A DNA stretch of 64,000 nt from Symsagittifera roscoffensis (GCF_963678635.1 NC_087069.1:47138276-47202275), one strand, 5' to 3'; counted from the first letter of the stretch, positions 36,381 through 49,110 are shown. Made by a program: numbers and translations. The notes: a model not told the origin generated them from the sequence alone.

Positions 36381-37202
36381 TAAAAAATTACCCCAAACAT
36401 GGCTTGTAAGACAATAATTTAGCTTTTTTTCTTTTTTTTATAAAAATTAAAATTTGCCTTTTTTAATCATTCCTTTAAAATCCATAGTCAGTCAGCTTGT
36501 CGAAAATTTAGACAATTTTCACTAATTTGCTTTACTATGCTGATGGTGCCAATTTATCAACCATCCCTGACAAAGTTTTTAGGGTTGTGTCCAATAAATC
36601 CAAAAAAATGTTTATATCTCTTGTTTTCGAGGTGGTCAAATATCACTTAACAAAATTTGAAAAAGGCAACCTGAAAACATTTGATTAACCCGTGATTAAC
36701 AAGATGTTCATCAATGGGCAGGACGCGAGTTTTTTTAATAATGCTGCTTTTTTGCATAATTTGAATCCAGTAAGAAAAACTCAAGGTGAAACTGGGATAG
36801 AAAACTTTTGAAACCAGTGGCGGCACATTCGTATTCATCGAATCAGATCTACTGCGCAGCAGAGCATGGTTTACCTGTCAACAAAAAGATCAACTTGCAC
36901 CAACTGCCAGAATATTGGGTCGCGCCAACTCCAATGTATGACACTGTTGTCGACACATACGACTTAACCTGTGGTTGAATCTTTATTGGCAAGAAATATC
37001 AGATAAGACGAAGGTGATGTTTTCTATATACAACTAAGACAAACTTGCACCTATTCAACCTCAAACTCGTAACTTATCATGCTAAAAATTAGAAACTATA
37101 CATCATCTTGCAGCTCAGTATACCAAGTGTTGAAGATTTGACTCGAAATTCAGTCGTCGTTTAGTTACCAATCCAATGTCGCCAAACTAAGCTCCATTCA
37201 AA

Positions 37203-37725
37203 ATTTACCCAATGGCAACGTTCTGACTCTAAAAACTATCAATCCTCTCCAACACACTAATTTGAGATGTGTCAAGGGAAAAATTGTAACCACAAAAAAT
37301 GAAAAAATTTGAAAAATTAGTTACTGCTTAAGGATATCGCGTGTTTGAAGGCGTCTGAAAAGAGGAACGAAACTATACACAAACTATACAGGACAGTTGT
37401 AAGATGCATAACACTGAGAAGGACGTGAGCTTTTATTATTATGTTTCTGATAGGAAAATTTAAACAGTGAACCGAAACTCAATATGAAAATGGGGGTAAA
37501 GAATTTCTAAAAAAAAATTGGCGACACCAATGTTTTTGTCAAAATATATCTGCTCCGCGACCGAGCAAACTTTATTATTAACAATTTTTTTAAGCATGAG
37601 CTAATTGTCCGATTTGCACCATTCCTCCGTGTATACACTGCCCTCTTTAGTGAATCAAATTTTGAGGATGTTCTCAAGTCATCGGGATTCCATCTGACCA
37701 TGGTCTCATCGGTGAGGAGGACGCC
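37203..37725 (+). other. Extra segment in duplication copy 2, possible coding relic
   Basis: Present here and absent at the matching point of copy 1 (between 11,403 and 11,404). A plus-strand frame near 37,530-37,750 reads protein-like (RFAPFLRVYTALFSESNFED). A minus-strand frame is also open. The wording resembles a diverged repeat of the preceding 36,540-36,960 part. The family is not recognised. Confidence 0.3.
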
Positions 37726-38390
37726 ACTTTGTTGCACTTATCGAGTCTCGAGCTGGGGTGAAATCCGTGTCTAAGTTTGTCGAACTAAAGAAGATGAAGC
37801 CTGAATGATGCCCATTCGAACGAGCCTCACTTGTCAAGGTGACCAATGGGATCTCGTCAAGCTCAGAGGCCCAGTTCCACCTAGCTAAGCGCTCTGCGTA
37901 ACATGCTTTCGATTTCACTTGATATTTTCCTCCCGAGGTCCAGTGTTTCTCCCTGGCATCGTTTTAGTCTCTGAGTTCTCAGACCCAGGTTCCTCTCCTA
38001 GGTTGTTTTGAGAACGTTCCGAGGCTGCCCTTTCTTGCATAACTGTTTTACGTGGTCTTTCATGCTCAAAATTATCGGCAGATCCATCCACATTCTCGTC
38101 TTCGAGAGAGTTTGATTGAATCAGCCTCTCTTTCTCAAACAGAACGGCTCGGGTGGGGTTCGATGTTCCGTTTTCGGCGTTTCATCTTTCCTTGCTATCT
38201 ACGCATACCTTGCGTCATAATTTGATTTCGATCACTAAAAGATCATTTCATTATTCGTTCGGTGTGCTGCTAGGATCAACTTCAGAGGCACAGCTCACAA
38301 AGGTATGGCTACTTCTCGTCTTAGACTTCCCGTGCCGCCCGTGCTAAGCTCGGGTAGCCTAGTTGCTTTTTGAAATTAAGTTAAATCGCT

Positions 38391-40130
38391 CCATATTTCA
38401 ATTTGAGGAGTCCAAAAAATCTATGGCAGCGTTTCACGTTATCAGCAAAAAACACACACTTTTCAAATCAAAGCGAACGTAACACGCAAAATCTAAAACT
38501 GTAAACTAAATAACGCACAGTAATAAATAACACTCAATAGTTGACAATGATCTTTTGTAACAAGAACATTAAGTGCTGCCTCAGGTTGAATCTCATCGCT
38601 CTTAATTCGTTCCATAAATTTCACGAAATGAGATGCTTCCGGTTAACCTAAAACTATTTTGATTACTTAATACAGAGTAAACCACTCAACCCTTCTAGTG
38701 GGATAAAAGTAGTTCTGTGAAACATTTTTTAGTCTTAGATATCTCAAATTTGAACCCTACAAATCGTTAATTTTTTGAACTAAGTCGTTTTTATAAGCCT
38801 AATAACCTGAAACCATTTTTGAGTTAGAAGGAGCATACAAAACGTCGAAAAAAGTACCAAAATTATACTGATCGGTTGAGTGGTCTCTGAGTAATTAAAA
38901 AAAATTGCTTAATTGGCCTTTTTTGTCGACCTTCATAAGTTCACTTAAGCTTTTTTTGCAGCTTCAATAGACAGCGCATTCTGAAAATTTCATTGAACTC
39001 TAACATAATAAATGTTTCTTTTCACTGGACATTATCATTCAATTCTCTTTTAATAAGTATTAGACCAAAACTAGTAATTTCCGGTTATACTTAAATTTTA
39101 CACACTTAAATGTGGATTCAATTACATTTAGTCTAAACCTGGATAACAGATTTTTTATCACTTTGTTTCATTTCACTTTATCATTTATCACTTTTTCTCC
39201 CGATTGCAGTTGTTCACGGCCTTCCCTGGTTTGTTCTATGCATGTGTTCTTATCTCGATCTTTTTGACTTGATTCCATACGAGCTCCTCTTTTTTTACTT
39301 TCCTTCACTTAATTTTTTCATTAAAATTTCCATATTAATGAAAACTCAAGGTTAAACGATGAAGAATTTCAGTTATCAGGATTTCTATTGATGAATTTTT
39401 TCCATGGAATTAGCGACGAACTTCGTTTTATAATCTAAACAGTGTAAGCGATTATATTCTACGATGCTCAATACAAGTTACAATTAACTGTTCATTTGTT
39501 AAATAATGTTGTGGAACACGTTTTCTATGATAAGGTGACTCAAATGAACACTCGTTTAAAAATGCTACTTAACTTTATTTCTCTCTTAATCCATTCTGTT
39601 CATTCACCCGATAATTGCAGTGAGGAATTCAATACACACATGATACAGTCGCTTTCCAGCTCTCACCAATTTTTCATTTTAGTACGCCTCATAACCTGGA
39701 GAATTTAAGCACACCTGCTGAACCTCCTGCAGAATTTCAAACTTCATCAGCTTCGGAGATGCTTAAACGATCTAAAACAAGTTTTCTGAGAGTTTTTAAA
39801 AGCCAAATTTCAGATCACCGACTTTTGTGCTAAAATCAATCTCAATCAAGACGGAATGGGCAATCAAACAACCGGGCTTCAGCATTGCTTGGTTTAATCC
39901 TCTTTTACTGATCATGACAAGACGCTATCACTGATGATGCAATATGAATGAACTATATGATCCTCGTCACTAAACACTAAAGGCTGCTCACCAAACTCTA
40001 TCAACCACACAAAGAATGATAGCCGCATCAAGCTAGCTTATATACCCTTTTGAAACTACACAAATTGAACCTACAATTATCACAACAAAATTGCAGTAGA
40101 TCAAAATGCCTAGCATCAGAAATTTCACTG
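38391..40130. other. AT-rich region without recognisable genes
   Basis: I find no gene, repeat with clear ends or RNA gene. The longest open frame (39,496-39,708) shows no family features or splice context. Confidence 0.4.
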
Positions 40131-40139
40131 CCTCCATAA

Positions 40140-41090
40140 GCTTCATTTATCAGTTTTGATAAATTGTTCATGACAATGAGAAGCTGTCACCGGTTGAGAA
40201 AATGATGTATGTCAAAAGTATTCATGAACTGTTTGATTAGCAAGGCTTCTAAACTCATCATGAACTTGGAGGAGCCAGAAAGCATATACGAGGAGGGGCT
40301 TCAAATGCGAGAGCAGCGAAACAAGTTTGATTGCAAACTCGTTTGGAAGATCTTGTTCATGGATTTACTGCAGCTCGAACGGATAGCGTATACCAGCTTC
40401 TTAAGAAACCAATGAGACTTCGCAATCAATCAATGACCTCGGAGGACCAGAAGAATACCCAATGTTAAAATTTCGTTATCTTCAAGAGTTTTTTGTCCTG
40501 ACTCTCAGAGCATGGGAAATTGCCACTGACGGTACTGAAGCTCTTGATTTTGTGGTTGAAGTATCTCCAGGTGGTTGAAGTATCTCATTCTAGACCTCAC
40601 AAACCTAAGCGTAAGCAGCAGATGTTATTAACACAAAAGATCGCATCTCGTAAGAGTGGCTTCTCTTAACCATAGCGTAAAGTTCAAACCTGCCAAAAAA
40701 GACATCCACAAGACAGATAACCAGTTCGGCAGTTCGAGAATCACAAATCGATGAATACATCAAAACGAAAGTGTTTTGTAACCAGCAACATCACTTTGAA
40801 AGTCATGTCAAGAAAAGCTTCACATATCTCTTCAGGGCAGTTCTGACCAGATTAATCTTCAACTCACAGCTACCATTGATGCTCTCCAAATCAACCGAAC
40901 TACAACCATCACATTTCTTCGGCTTTGAACAAAAAAATTTGGTACCAGAGCTTCGGGTTCATCACATGAGAGCGCTATTTGACAATTGTGCTCAAACCAA
41001 CGCTATCACCCTAGAGCCCGTGCAACCTGTTGGTATCAAAGCAATAGAAGTTTCAGTTCGTATAAATAGAGTGAACTAGAATAACTCTAT
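40140..41090 (+). pseudogene. Possible BEL/Pao-type relic (Gag end and protease start)
   Basis: At about 40,770 the plus strand encodes FCNQQHHFESH, similar to the Cys/His knuckle that ends Pao Gag proteins. About 200 bases later comes VHHMRALFDNCAQTNAI, which resembles the RALLDSGSQ-type active-site wording of BEL/Pao proteases. Everything between is decayed. It is an old fossil with many breaks, and the family assignment is tentative. Confidence 0.3.
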
Positions 41091-41289
41091 GAGTACCCAT
41101 GGTTGAAATATTCTATCATTTCTACGGAAGGAAGTGACAATAATATCACGTGCGGTTGACATCAAAAACTTAATAATGCTCAGATTTTTTTCTTTTCGTC
41201 ATGTGGCTTTGGATCAAACAAGGGCTAGCCTAAATGGTTTGAGCTGGATTCCCGCGACGACTCATTAAACAATTACCTCTGGAAACTGT

Positions 41290-42870
41290 CGTCTATTTAT
41301 TGATGATAGCCTGTTGAGCGATCTGAAGAACGTTTTTGCGAGAGGACAAGTCAAGGTAGTCTCCTTTGGTGAAACCAATGTGGCTCAAATGGTCAACATT
41401 TCGGAGTTTCAGAGCAAGGACAAGAAACGGACTCGAACCGTCTTGATAGACACTAATGATTTTTCCAGTAACCCCATTGTCCCCGAAGCAAATTGGTAAT
41501 TTTTGTTCTTTTGTCTCTTAAAGGATTTTCAGGAAAGGTTTAAATCGAAAATGATTTTTCTAGGCACAGTCTCTCAGCATCCAGACGCGAGAACGATGAT
41601 AGCTGATTTCATGGACAGCAATTTAGCGCTGGAACCAGATGTCTGGATAATAGTCAGAGGAGATCAAGGCGGACTGAAGCTTATGGATATAGAAAACACC
41701 TGCGAATTACTAATCATCGTAGTCTAACGAGGGATGGGGTTCCCTATAACACTTAGCACCAAAGAAGGCGATGGATCTCTGATGCCTGCCAAAGAAAATC
41801 GAAGAATTGGAAGGGGAGTTGAGAGCAACGGAGGCGTTGAATCCAGCTGAGTCAGTGAAGAAAAATAGAATTTTGTGGTAAAGCTGCTTGCTGATTGGTT
41901 CGGACCCTTGAGAAACGGCTAGCAGTGCGCCAACCGCTAGTTTGGTCGTGAGGTAGAGAGGCTAAGGACCGTTCACACTCCTCGAAGACAATCCTTGAAG
42001 AGTAGGCTCGGAAAACCGAAAAATCGGACTCCGTTGAGTTACCCACGACAGCAAGCGAGTCTCAGGACAATAGTCTCAACTGAGCGAAGCAGTAAGTTTA
42101 TAAGGGTGAGACCAGATTCCAGTTCGTGGGGACAATACAATACAGCCAGAGCAGTGAATCTGAAAAAAAAACTTATGTGTCTTCGGGAAGCGACGAGAAT
42201 GATTGACAGTAGACATCCCAAGATGATTTTTCTGTAACCAATTCTGGGCATTGACTGGCTCTTGGCCGAAAAAGAGTAGTTCAGAGCCGATACCAAATTG
42301 CCACTGGTGGCGAATCTTGACGGATTAACTCGGATTAAAACCATGGGGCTATTGAAAACGAGATCATTGTCGAACGTTTGCCTGAACGTAAGAAAAAAAG
42401 TGCCACCGACTCGGAACCAAAGTTTCTGGAAGAGACTAAACCTAACAAAAATCATAACAAGATGTACAGACAGTTCTTTTGGCCACAGACAAATTGTTTG
42501 GTGCGTACCCAGGAGACTATTTTCAGACTAACTCTAGATTTCATAAAAAGAAAATACTGGTAGCAGGCAATTTTGAGTCTTTGTACTCACCTCGTGCCCC
42601 ATTTTCACCAGATGTGTATTTCTGGACGGCGCTCAACATGGGTTGGGGTAAACAGTTGGAATGGCTATAAGAATACAAATTGTTTCCAGCATGGATCCAG
42701 AATTGGTGATCATAGCTGGGTTAAACGACCACCTGCACATCCGAGGGTTGTTAGACCGCCTTGCCGTTTGATCGTCTCCGATCGCATTATTTTGGACAGG
42801 CAGGCCGTACATTTTTGTCAAAATTTTTTTTGAATTGAGGTTGGCATTATAGATCAAACTACTTGACTTG
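41290..42870 (+). pseudogene. SGNH/GDSL-hydrolase-like frame, copy A (fossil, second Ty3-type family)
   Basis: Near 41,300 the plus strand encodes DDSLLSDLKNVFARGQVKV and VVSFGETNVAQMVNISEF, then VLIDTNDFSSNP at about 41,441. These follow the SGNH block I (GDSL-like), block II and block III (xTND) order, and match copies B (50,680) and C (52,350, minus). Further on, wording such as WGQYN and GIDWLLAEKE is shared with copy C. At about 42,480-42,760 a second SGNH-like part appears (ILVAGNFESLYSPRAPFSPD, then MDPELVIIAGLNDH with a GxND-like block), so the intact ancestor may have carried two such domains. Broken, with many decays. Confidence 0.55.
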
Positions 42871-42974
42871 CAGACTGTTTTTCGTTTTATGTGTCTGATG
42901 AACACTTTGCTCAAGTGGAAATTTTGATGGGGCTGTAAAAATAGGCAGAGAAAGTTTTTACCTTCTTTTTAGCG

Positions 42975-43445
42975 TGATGCGTTCTTTAGAGCTCATGAGG
43001 CGTTCACAGGTGGCTCAAGCTCACGCCACGACATACCATTCCCAGAGGAATGGTTTAGTGGAAAGGCAAAATCGAACGTTAGTGTCGATGCTGAGGGTAT
43101 ATTGTTCCGGGTACATGACCGATTGGGACAGATACCTTCCATAGGTATTGGGAGCTTACAACAGCACTCAACACTCTACCACTGGAATTAGTCCACCTAT
43201 GACACGAGCAACCGGACACGAGCAGTCTACGCGGTCGGAAGGACACCAATAACGGTCCTTCACATTTTGAACGACTCAGACCGATTCATCCTGGGCCGTG
43301 ATTTTGTCCGGAACTTCGATTTGATGATTGACTTAAACAACGGTCTAATAGGGATTAGAAACCTGGAACGGAAGTATGTTAAGAAACCAATTAATAAAAT
43401 CATAAGAGATGAACACAAGGTACCACAAATATTTTTTGATAGAAG
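42975..43445 (+). repeat. Chimeric integrase-protease block, first copy
   Basis: An integrase segment (RSQVAQAHATTYHS, MLRVYCSGYMTDWDRY) runs directly into the protease-side segment RFILGRDFVRNFDLMIDLNN. The same fusion, with the same join near AGTCTACG, recurs at 46,960-47,450. This indicates duplication of an already rearranged unit. Confidence 0.75.
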
Positions 43446-46400
43446 GATAAAACTACAGCCTTGACAAGCTGTAATAGCAAATTTTAGAATGAGAAATTTA
43501 AATTTTTAAGTGATAGTGAACAAGTTTGTTTGGTACCCAACCCAAATAGTCAAAGCTTGGTGATTTTAGGTCGGAGGTTTTCCGTAACACGAAGCTGGCT
43601 GTGTGCCAGTGTGTTGTTGAACACACTGGACACCACGGTTACAATCCAGCGTGGAAAGAAACTTGGTTACTCTTTGCCGATGAAAACCGACTATGAGGAG
43701 ACACAAAATTTGAGGAGATATAATGTGCAAGACGTCCCGAATCATACTGATAAGGATCAAATTTTTCAGAGAATTGATAAATATAAATCTATTAATGAAC
43801 TGTTTTCAATGAAATCCGATTTTTCCGGAACGCCCCTCGTCATACCAACTAGAATCCGACAAACCGGTTTTGCCGGAGATAGAACAATTGAGAGGGAAAA
43901 GAGGTGCGGGAGATTTTCAACCATTAGGGGGGGTCTTAAATCGGAATGCGGACGTATTTTCAAAACATAAGGCGAACATCGGTTGCTGCAACTTCGTCGA
44001 GCACGAAATATAATTTGAAGAAGGCGCCATTCCTCATAGGGAAGGCGCAAAACGAATGACGCCACATAAATCGGAAGCGTGCCGAGCGGAATTAGAAATG
44101 TTGCTCGAATACGACATGATAGAACCCTCGAAATCGCCATGGTCTTGCGGGGTAGTAATGGCGAAAAAGAAAGGGGGCAGCTTAGGTTTTGTTGCGACTT
44201 TCGCTACTTGAACGCGGTGACAATAAAAGATGCGTACCCGATACTGCGAATAGACGAGAGCCTCTCTAAACTTGGTGATGCCAAGTTCTTCACCACACTG
44301 GACTTGGGTTCTGCCTTCTGGCAGGTCCCTCTGCGGAAGAATGACAGAGAAAAGACCGGGTTCGCATGTGAATTGGGGTTGTACCAGTGGAAGAGGATGC
44401 TTTGACCAGCTCAGGCTTTGACCAGAGTGACGGAGAAGTACGGTAACCTTGTGATGTGTTACGTGGATGACGTGGTCATTGCAACACCCACCTTGGTAGA
44501 CCACATTGTTCGGCTCGATGAGGTCTTTGGCTGCATGAAAAGAGCAGAGTTGAAATGCAAACCATCGAAATGTGAAATCCATAGAGTTCAATCAAGTATC
44601 TAGGAAGAATGATGGACAGGCATGGCGTGAGGCCGGACCCGGAAGCAGTGGAGGCTGTGTTGACATGGAAGGCTCCCAGAACAGACACACAGCTCATGAG
44701 CTTCCTCGGGTTTGCCAATTATTCCTCGAGTTCATAAAAGGATACGCAGACAAGGTGTACCCCATGCAGAAACTAATGCGCACTAAAGCAAAGAAATTCT
44801 AATAGAACGAAGAAGCTCAAGCTGCCTTCGAGAACATGAAGCGGGAACTGTGCGATGCGCCTGTGCTAGGCATGCCTAAAGAGAATGGCATGTATGTTCT
44901 TGACACAGATGCATCAGTAGTGACCATCTCAGGAATACTGCATCAGAAGCAGGAAAGGAATGGGAGAATAGTTCTCCGTCCCATTGATATGGCAATAAAG
45001 TGTTGAATAACAATAGACCGTTACCCTGGTTGAAGACATACTCGATGGACCAAAGCTATATTGGTCCGTGGATAGTCAGATTAGACGGCTACCACATGAT
45101 AATCGAGCACAGGATTCTTGTTTCTGAATAAAGAAACGCATGAGGCGTTTCCGTCGACGAGACGGTTAGACAAATCTGGATATCCAATTCTAGGACACCC
45201 CGAGTTACCGGTGGAAAAGGCAGCGGAAACAAAGAACTTATCAAAGAAGGACCCGATGCCTTTGGATCTGTTGCTACGTTCGAACCTGGTCCAACAGGAT
45301 CTCTCTCGTATGAACATAAACAGCCTCAAATTGCTGGAAAAAACGGTCCAGGTCACTCCGCAAAAGATGCGGACGCTGGGTGAATTGTTGGAGAGAGAAT
45401 TAAGAAAAGATGACCCCGAGTGGGCAGCAGCCATGGCATCGCTAACAGTCAGTGAGACAGTAAAGATTATGCCATCAAGGCGTCAACACAAAGAGAATGA
45501 AAGGGATTGTAGGACAAAAGTTCAGCAACTAGTGTCCTCAATATCCCAAAATATCTTGACAAGTTCATCATACAAACGAAAAGAACAGGTGAAAGGGACA
45601 CAAAGGAAAACCGTCACCTTTGAGGATCAGGATCAGAAAGGCGAAGAGATTGAACAAAACCTGGGGCAACAAAGATTGTCGGGGTAGAAGGTCGTTGACG
45701 GGGACAGGCAAGTTTATCAACAAGACCCGGGACAAGAAAGTTTGTCCGGGGAGTCAGGTGTAGAGGAAACTTTTCAAGGTGAGGAACAAGACCTGGAGGA
45801 TAAAATTTCAGATGGATGAGCAGAGCGCATAAATCTGATCCAGAAGAAGAAACGTGCTCAGTGACAGATTCTCCCGTTGATGACAACTCGAGGAATTCAA
45901 GAATTGACACTTACTCGGACAGGAACTCGAGCACAGTATCGGAATTGTCAGAACCAGTGATCCACACGTTGCTAAAGGGGACTCGAGCAAGAGACCCGGA
46001 TAGAGAGTTACATCAAGACCCTTACAGTAATCGTTACCTGCTACGTAGCGAAACAGTCTTTAACAACGCAGCGGATGATCTAGAAACAATAGCGGTATCG
46101 AAACGATCGATGTGTTTGTTGCCGCAGAAAGAAGTGGTCAGGACTGATCATCAACCCTTCAGACAAGAGACAGAGCCATTAGCGAAAAATTGGTGCGTGA
46201 AGATGGAATATGACACACATCAGTCAGATGAAACGAATATCCATTTGAGGGTCATGAAGACATACTTGAAGGCAAGATACTGACTCTCAGACCTATTATG
46301 GGCAGAAAAAACGGCCGCATGACTAGTAATTTGGAAAGGTGGATCGAAAATGGAACACCAGACAAAGGTGACCTGGAAGAAGACGGTTACCGTATTCTGA

Positions 46401-46959
46401 GACACTTCTTTATACAGAAAGAGGCAAGGTTGTATCTGAACAAGGACCGGATCGTGGCTTGTAGGAGAAGAGAAGAAGACAAATCCTGCCCAAATAAAAC
46501 GCGATAGTGTTGCCGCAACTCTATCAGACAGAACTTTTATTCAGGTCGCATGATCAGATGGGCCATCAGGGAATCGACAAAGTATATCAGAGGATCTTGA
46601 AGCGCTTTGAGTGGCCTGGAATGAAGAAGGTATGCATGAAGTGGCTGACAACATGTCTGTCATGCCAACAGGTCAAGGATTCAAGGAAATTGGGATTTAC
46701 CTTGCAGTCGATTTACCTTGCAGTCATCTGAATTCAAAAAGGTGGTGCAGATCGACCACCAGAAAATATGCATGACAGATAGTGGCTATAATCAGGTCTT
46801 GGTTATGAGAGACCACTTCACGACTTATGCGACAGGCCGTGCCCTGCATAACTGCCTCAACAGAAGAGACGTGCGATCATCTAATCAATACGTGGATAGT
46901 AAGACATGGTTGTCCGATGACGTTTCAATCGGATAACGGAACAGCTTTCGTGGGAGAAC

Positions 46960-47450
46960 TTACTAAAGAGCTCATGAGGCGTTCACAGGTGGCTCAAGCT
47001 CACTCCACGACATACCATTCCCAGACGAATGGTCTAATGGAAAGGCAAAATCGAACGTCAGTGTCGATGCTGAGGGTCTATTGTTCCGGGTACATGACCG
47101 ATTGGGACAGACATCTACCACAGGTGATGGGAGCTTACAACAGCACTGAACACTCCACCACTGGAGTTAGTCAACATATGATGTTAACCGGACACGAGAA
47201 GTCTACGTGGTCAGAAGGACACCAAAAACGGTCCTTCACATGGGTGGACACAATCTTTCGATGAGCTTCCTGGTGGTTGAGATTTTGGACGACTCAGACC
47301 AATTCATCCTGGGCCGTGATTTTGTCCGGAACTTCGATGTGAGGATTGACTTAAACAACGGTCTAACAGGGATTAGAAACCTGGACCGGAAGTATGTTAA
47401 GAAACCAATTACTGAAATCATAGGAGATGAACACAAGGTACCACAAGGTA
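46960..47450 (+). repeat. Chimeric integrase-protease block, second copy
   Basis: The integrase wording RSQVAQAHSTTYHSQTNGL and MLRVYCSGYMTDWDRHLPQV is followed by QFILGRDFVRNFDVRIDLNN from the protease side. It matches the block at 42,975-43,445 through the same join. Integrase sequence (TFFYPEYEGKK) resumes after it at about 47,465. A 10-bp direct repeat AAGGTACCAC marks the right edge. Confidence 0.75.
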
Positions 47451-48469
47451 CCACTTGTCTTTGACCTTGACGTTCTTTTACCCAGAGTATGAGGGGAAGA
47501 AAATATCACCACAAGTCTACGTAGGAGATGTGATTAGACGTCAACAAGAACTAAACGAGTTTTGTAGATGGAACACTCAGCAGGCACTGGCAAGGCAGAT
47601 GAAGAGGTTCGATAAAAAAAAGCTGCTGGTGCAAACGCTTACTCGTTGGGAGACTACGTATGGATTTTTCAAAACGTTATACCACCGAAAGGAACGAGAA
47701 AGCTCCTAAAAAAGTGGAGGGGACCCTTCATGATTACGGAAGTTCACCAGGAGGGACGTTTTTCTAGATTGAGTACCGGCCGAGCCGCTCAATACGAAAA
47801 CATTAAGCCACACAACCTGTCGACGGAAGACTTGTGTATACCTGCAGACATGGAAGAAGGGGATTATCTGATGATGGACCCTGCCTGTGAGGTCAATTAG
47901 AAGGGCACTAGGACCTGGATCCGAACGAGGTGATTGAAGCGGATGAAGAAACCTGACCCTACGCAGATGAGGACTAGCAAGACCCCGAATAGATGTAGGT
48001 CCCCAAGAATTTGGAACCAGAGCTTCCGTTTACCATACAGACTCAACAGATTGACAGGACAAGACTCACGAAGAAATACAATCTTACGGAGACGACTTCG
48101 TAGTGGACAGAGTAGATTTGAAGAAGATAATGGAAGGAATGATGGGTCTAGAAGAGTTAACCGTATTGCAAGACATCGACATAGTCGACGACCACGGCGA
48201 GGAGTGGATCGGTGACCAGTCTAAGCCCGAGGTAGACTTCGACGACCAGCAACAGCAATCCTACAATTGCTGTTGCTTGTGTCTTGGAATCTGCGTGTCT
48301 TGGAATGGCGGAATGAAATAACGTTGGACCCAAAAGTGACCAGTGTCACGATTGAAGATGTAGACCGTGGGGGCATGAAATACAAAAAAAAAACGAAAGG
48401 GATGATCTTTCCTGGGCTGCCCAGGAAGGGCAATTACTCATTCCTGCACAAAACCTCGATTTAAAATCC

Positions 48470-49110
48470 GGTATGCGAGCGACGGGGACGTCGATGGATA
48501 TTTTTGCCCGGGGAGTTGGGGTAGGACTTACCCACACTGAAAAACTATTAATAAAAAAACTAAGAACAGCAAGAGAGACAGGTGATCTAGAAGCAGAAAT
48601 AGGCGAGGATCTTAAGAAACCGGACATAAGAAGAGTAGATGAGTCATATTTAACTTGCCAAATGAATACTCAAGTAGCATAATATTGACAGGTAGCGATT
48701 TTATACTTACAAATAGGACGTGTGCGATAGCAATCACAGCGGACATGAGTTTTAAGACAGCGTTGGCAGCGTATTTTAGGAGAGGATATAGAAAAAGATA
48801 GATGTCCTTTGGAAGCAAAGACCAGGAATAGGAGGCGAGCGTTCTTGCCTCCGGCGGCGTCACAAATACCGGGAAAGAACTTATGCTTCTTGGTGACGAG
48901 GGCGACGGAGAAGCAGCATGTGGAACCGGAAAACCTAATCTTGTCCTTGACAAAACTGATAGAGTTCCTTGAGGAGAGGGAGGTGAAATAACTCTCGCTT
49001 CCAGTATACGACCCGATTCGAGGACGGCTAAACCCACGGGAGCTGTATGCACTGATACACGTAAACTTTTCTGATACTAACATACAAGTATACTTACTTA
49101 GAAATACTAT
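48470..49110 (+). pseudogene. Macro-domain-like frame, plus-strand copy (fossil)
   Basis: Starts with the family-specific segment GTSMDIFARGVGVGLTHTEK (about 48,490), then encodes SDFIL, AIAITADMSFKTALAAYF (about 48,725), LCFLVTRATEKQHVEPENLI (about 48,880) and LSLPVYDPIRGRLNPRELYA (about 48,995). This is the same order as the better preserved minus copy at 53,945-54,724, which aligns to OARD1-type macro domains. It lies after the integrase tail. Broken. Confidence 0.6.

Larger units (their letters stand above)
32570..38390 (+). repeat. Segmental duplication, copy 2
   Basis: Collinear with 6,840-11,864 plus 31,008-31,175. It includes a diverged copy of the last three host exons, the degenerate 170-bp array and the downstream unrecognised blocks. 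It starts near GTTTTTGCAGGGTGTAATAA (32,575), which matches ATTTTGCAGGGTAATGTAAT at 6,845. About 520 bases at 37,203-37,725 are absent from copy 1. They look like a diverged internal repeat of the 36,540-36,960 part. Confidence 0.85.
43260..49110 (+). mobile_element. Ty3/gypsy-type element, plus-strand copy (fossil, rearranged and broken)
   Basis: Parts in order: protease end (FILGRDFVRNFD, 43,290); RT (about 44,050-44,760, with RFCCDFRYLNAVTIKDAYP, FTTLDLGSAFWQVPL and the catalytic YVDDV at about 44,461); RNase H (VLDTDASV near 44,900); an acidic Ser/Glu-rich linker (45,100-46,200); integrase (HHCC with CLSCQQVKDSRK near 46,650, DDE core to about 47,900); a post-integrase tail; and a macro-like domain (48,684-49,110). 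There is no recognisable Gag and no LTR was found on either side. More GC-rich than the 19-kb element. It carries many breaks and is clearly old. Confidence 0.85.

Noticed and set aside
37507-37737. Possible mariner-type transposase on the minus strand (LTDETMVRWNPDD)
   Set aside because: No DDE spacing, no inverted terminal repeats and no TA duplication could be found.
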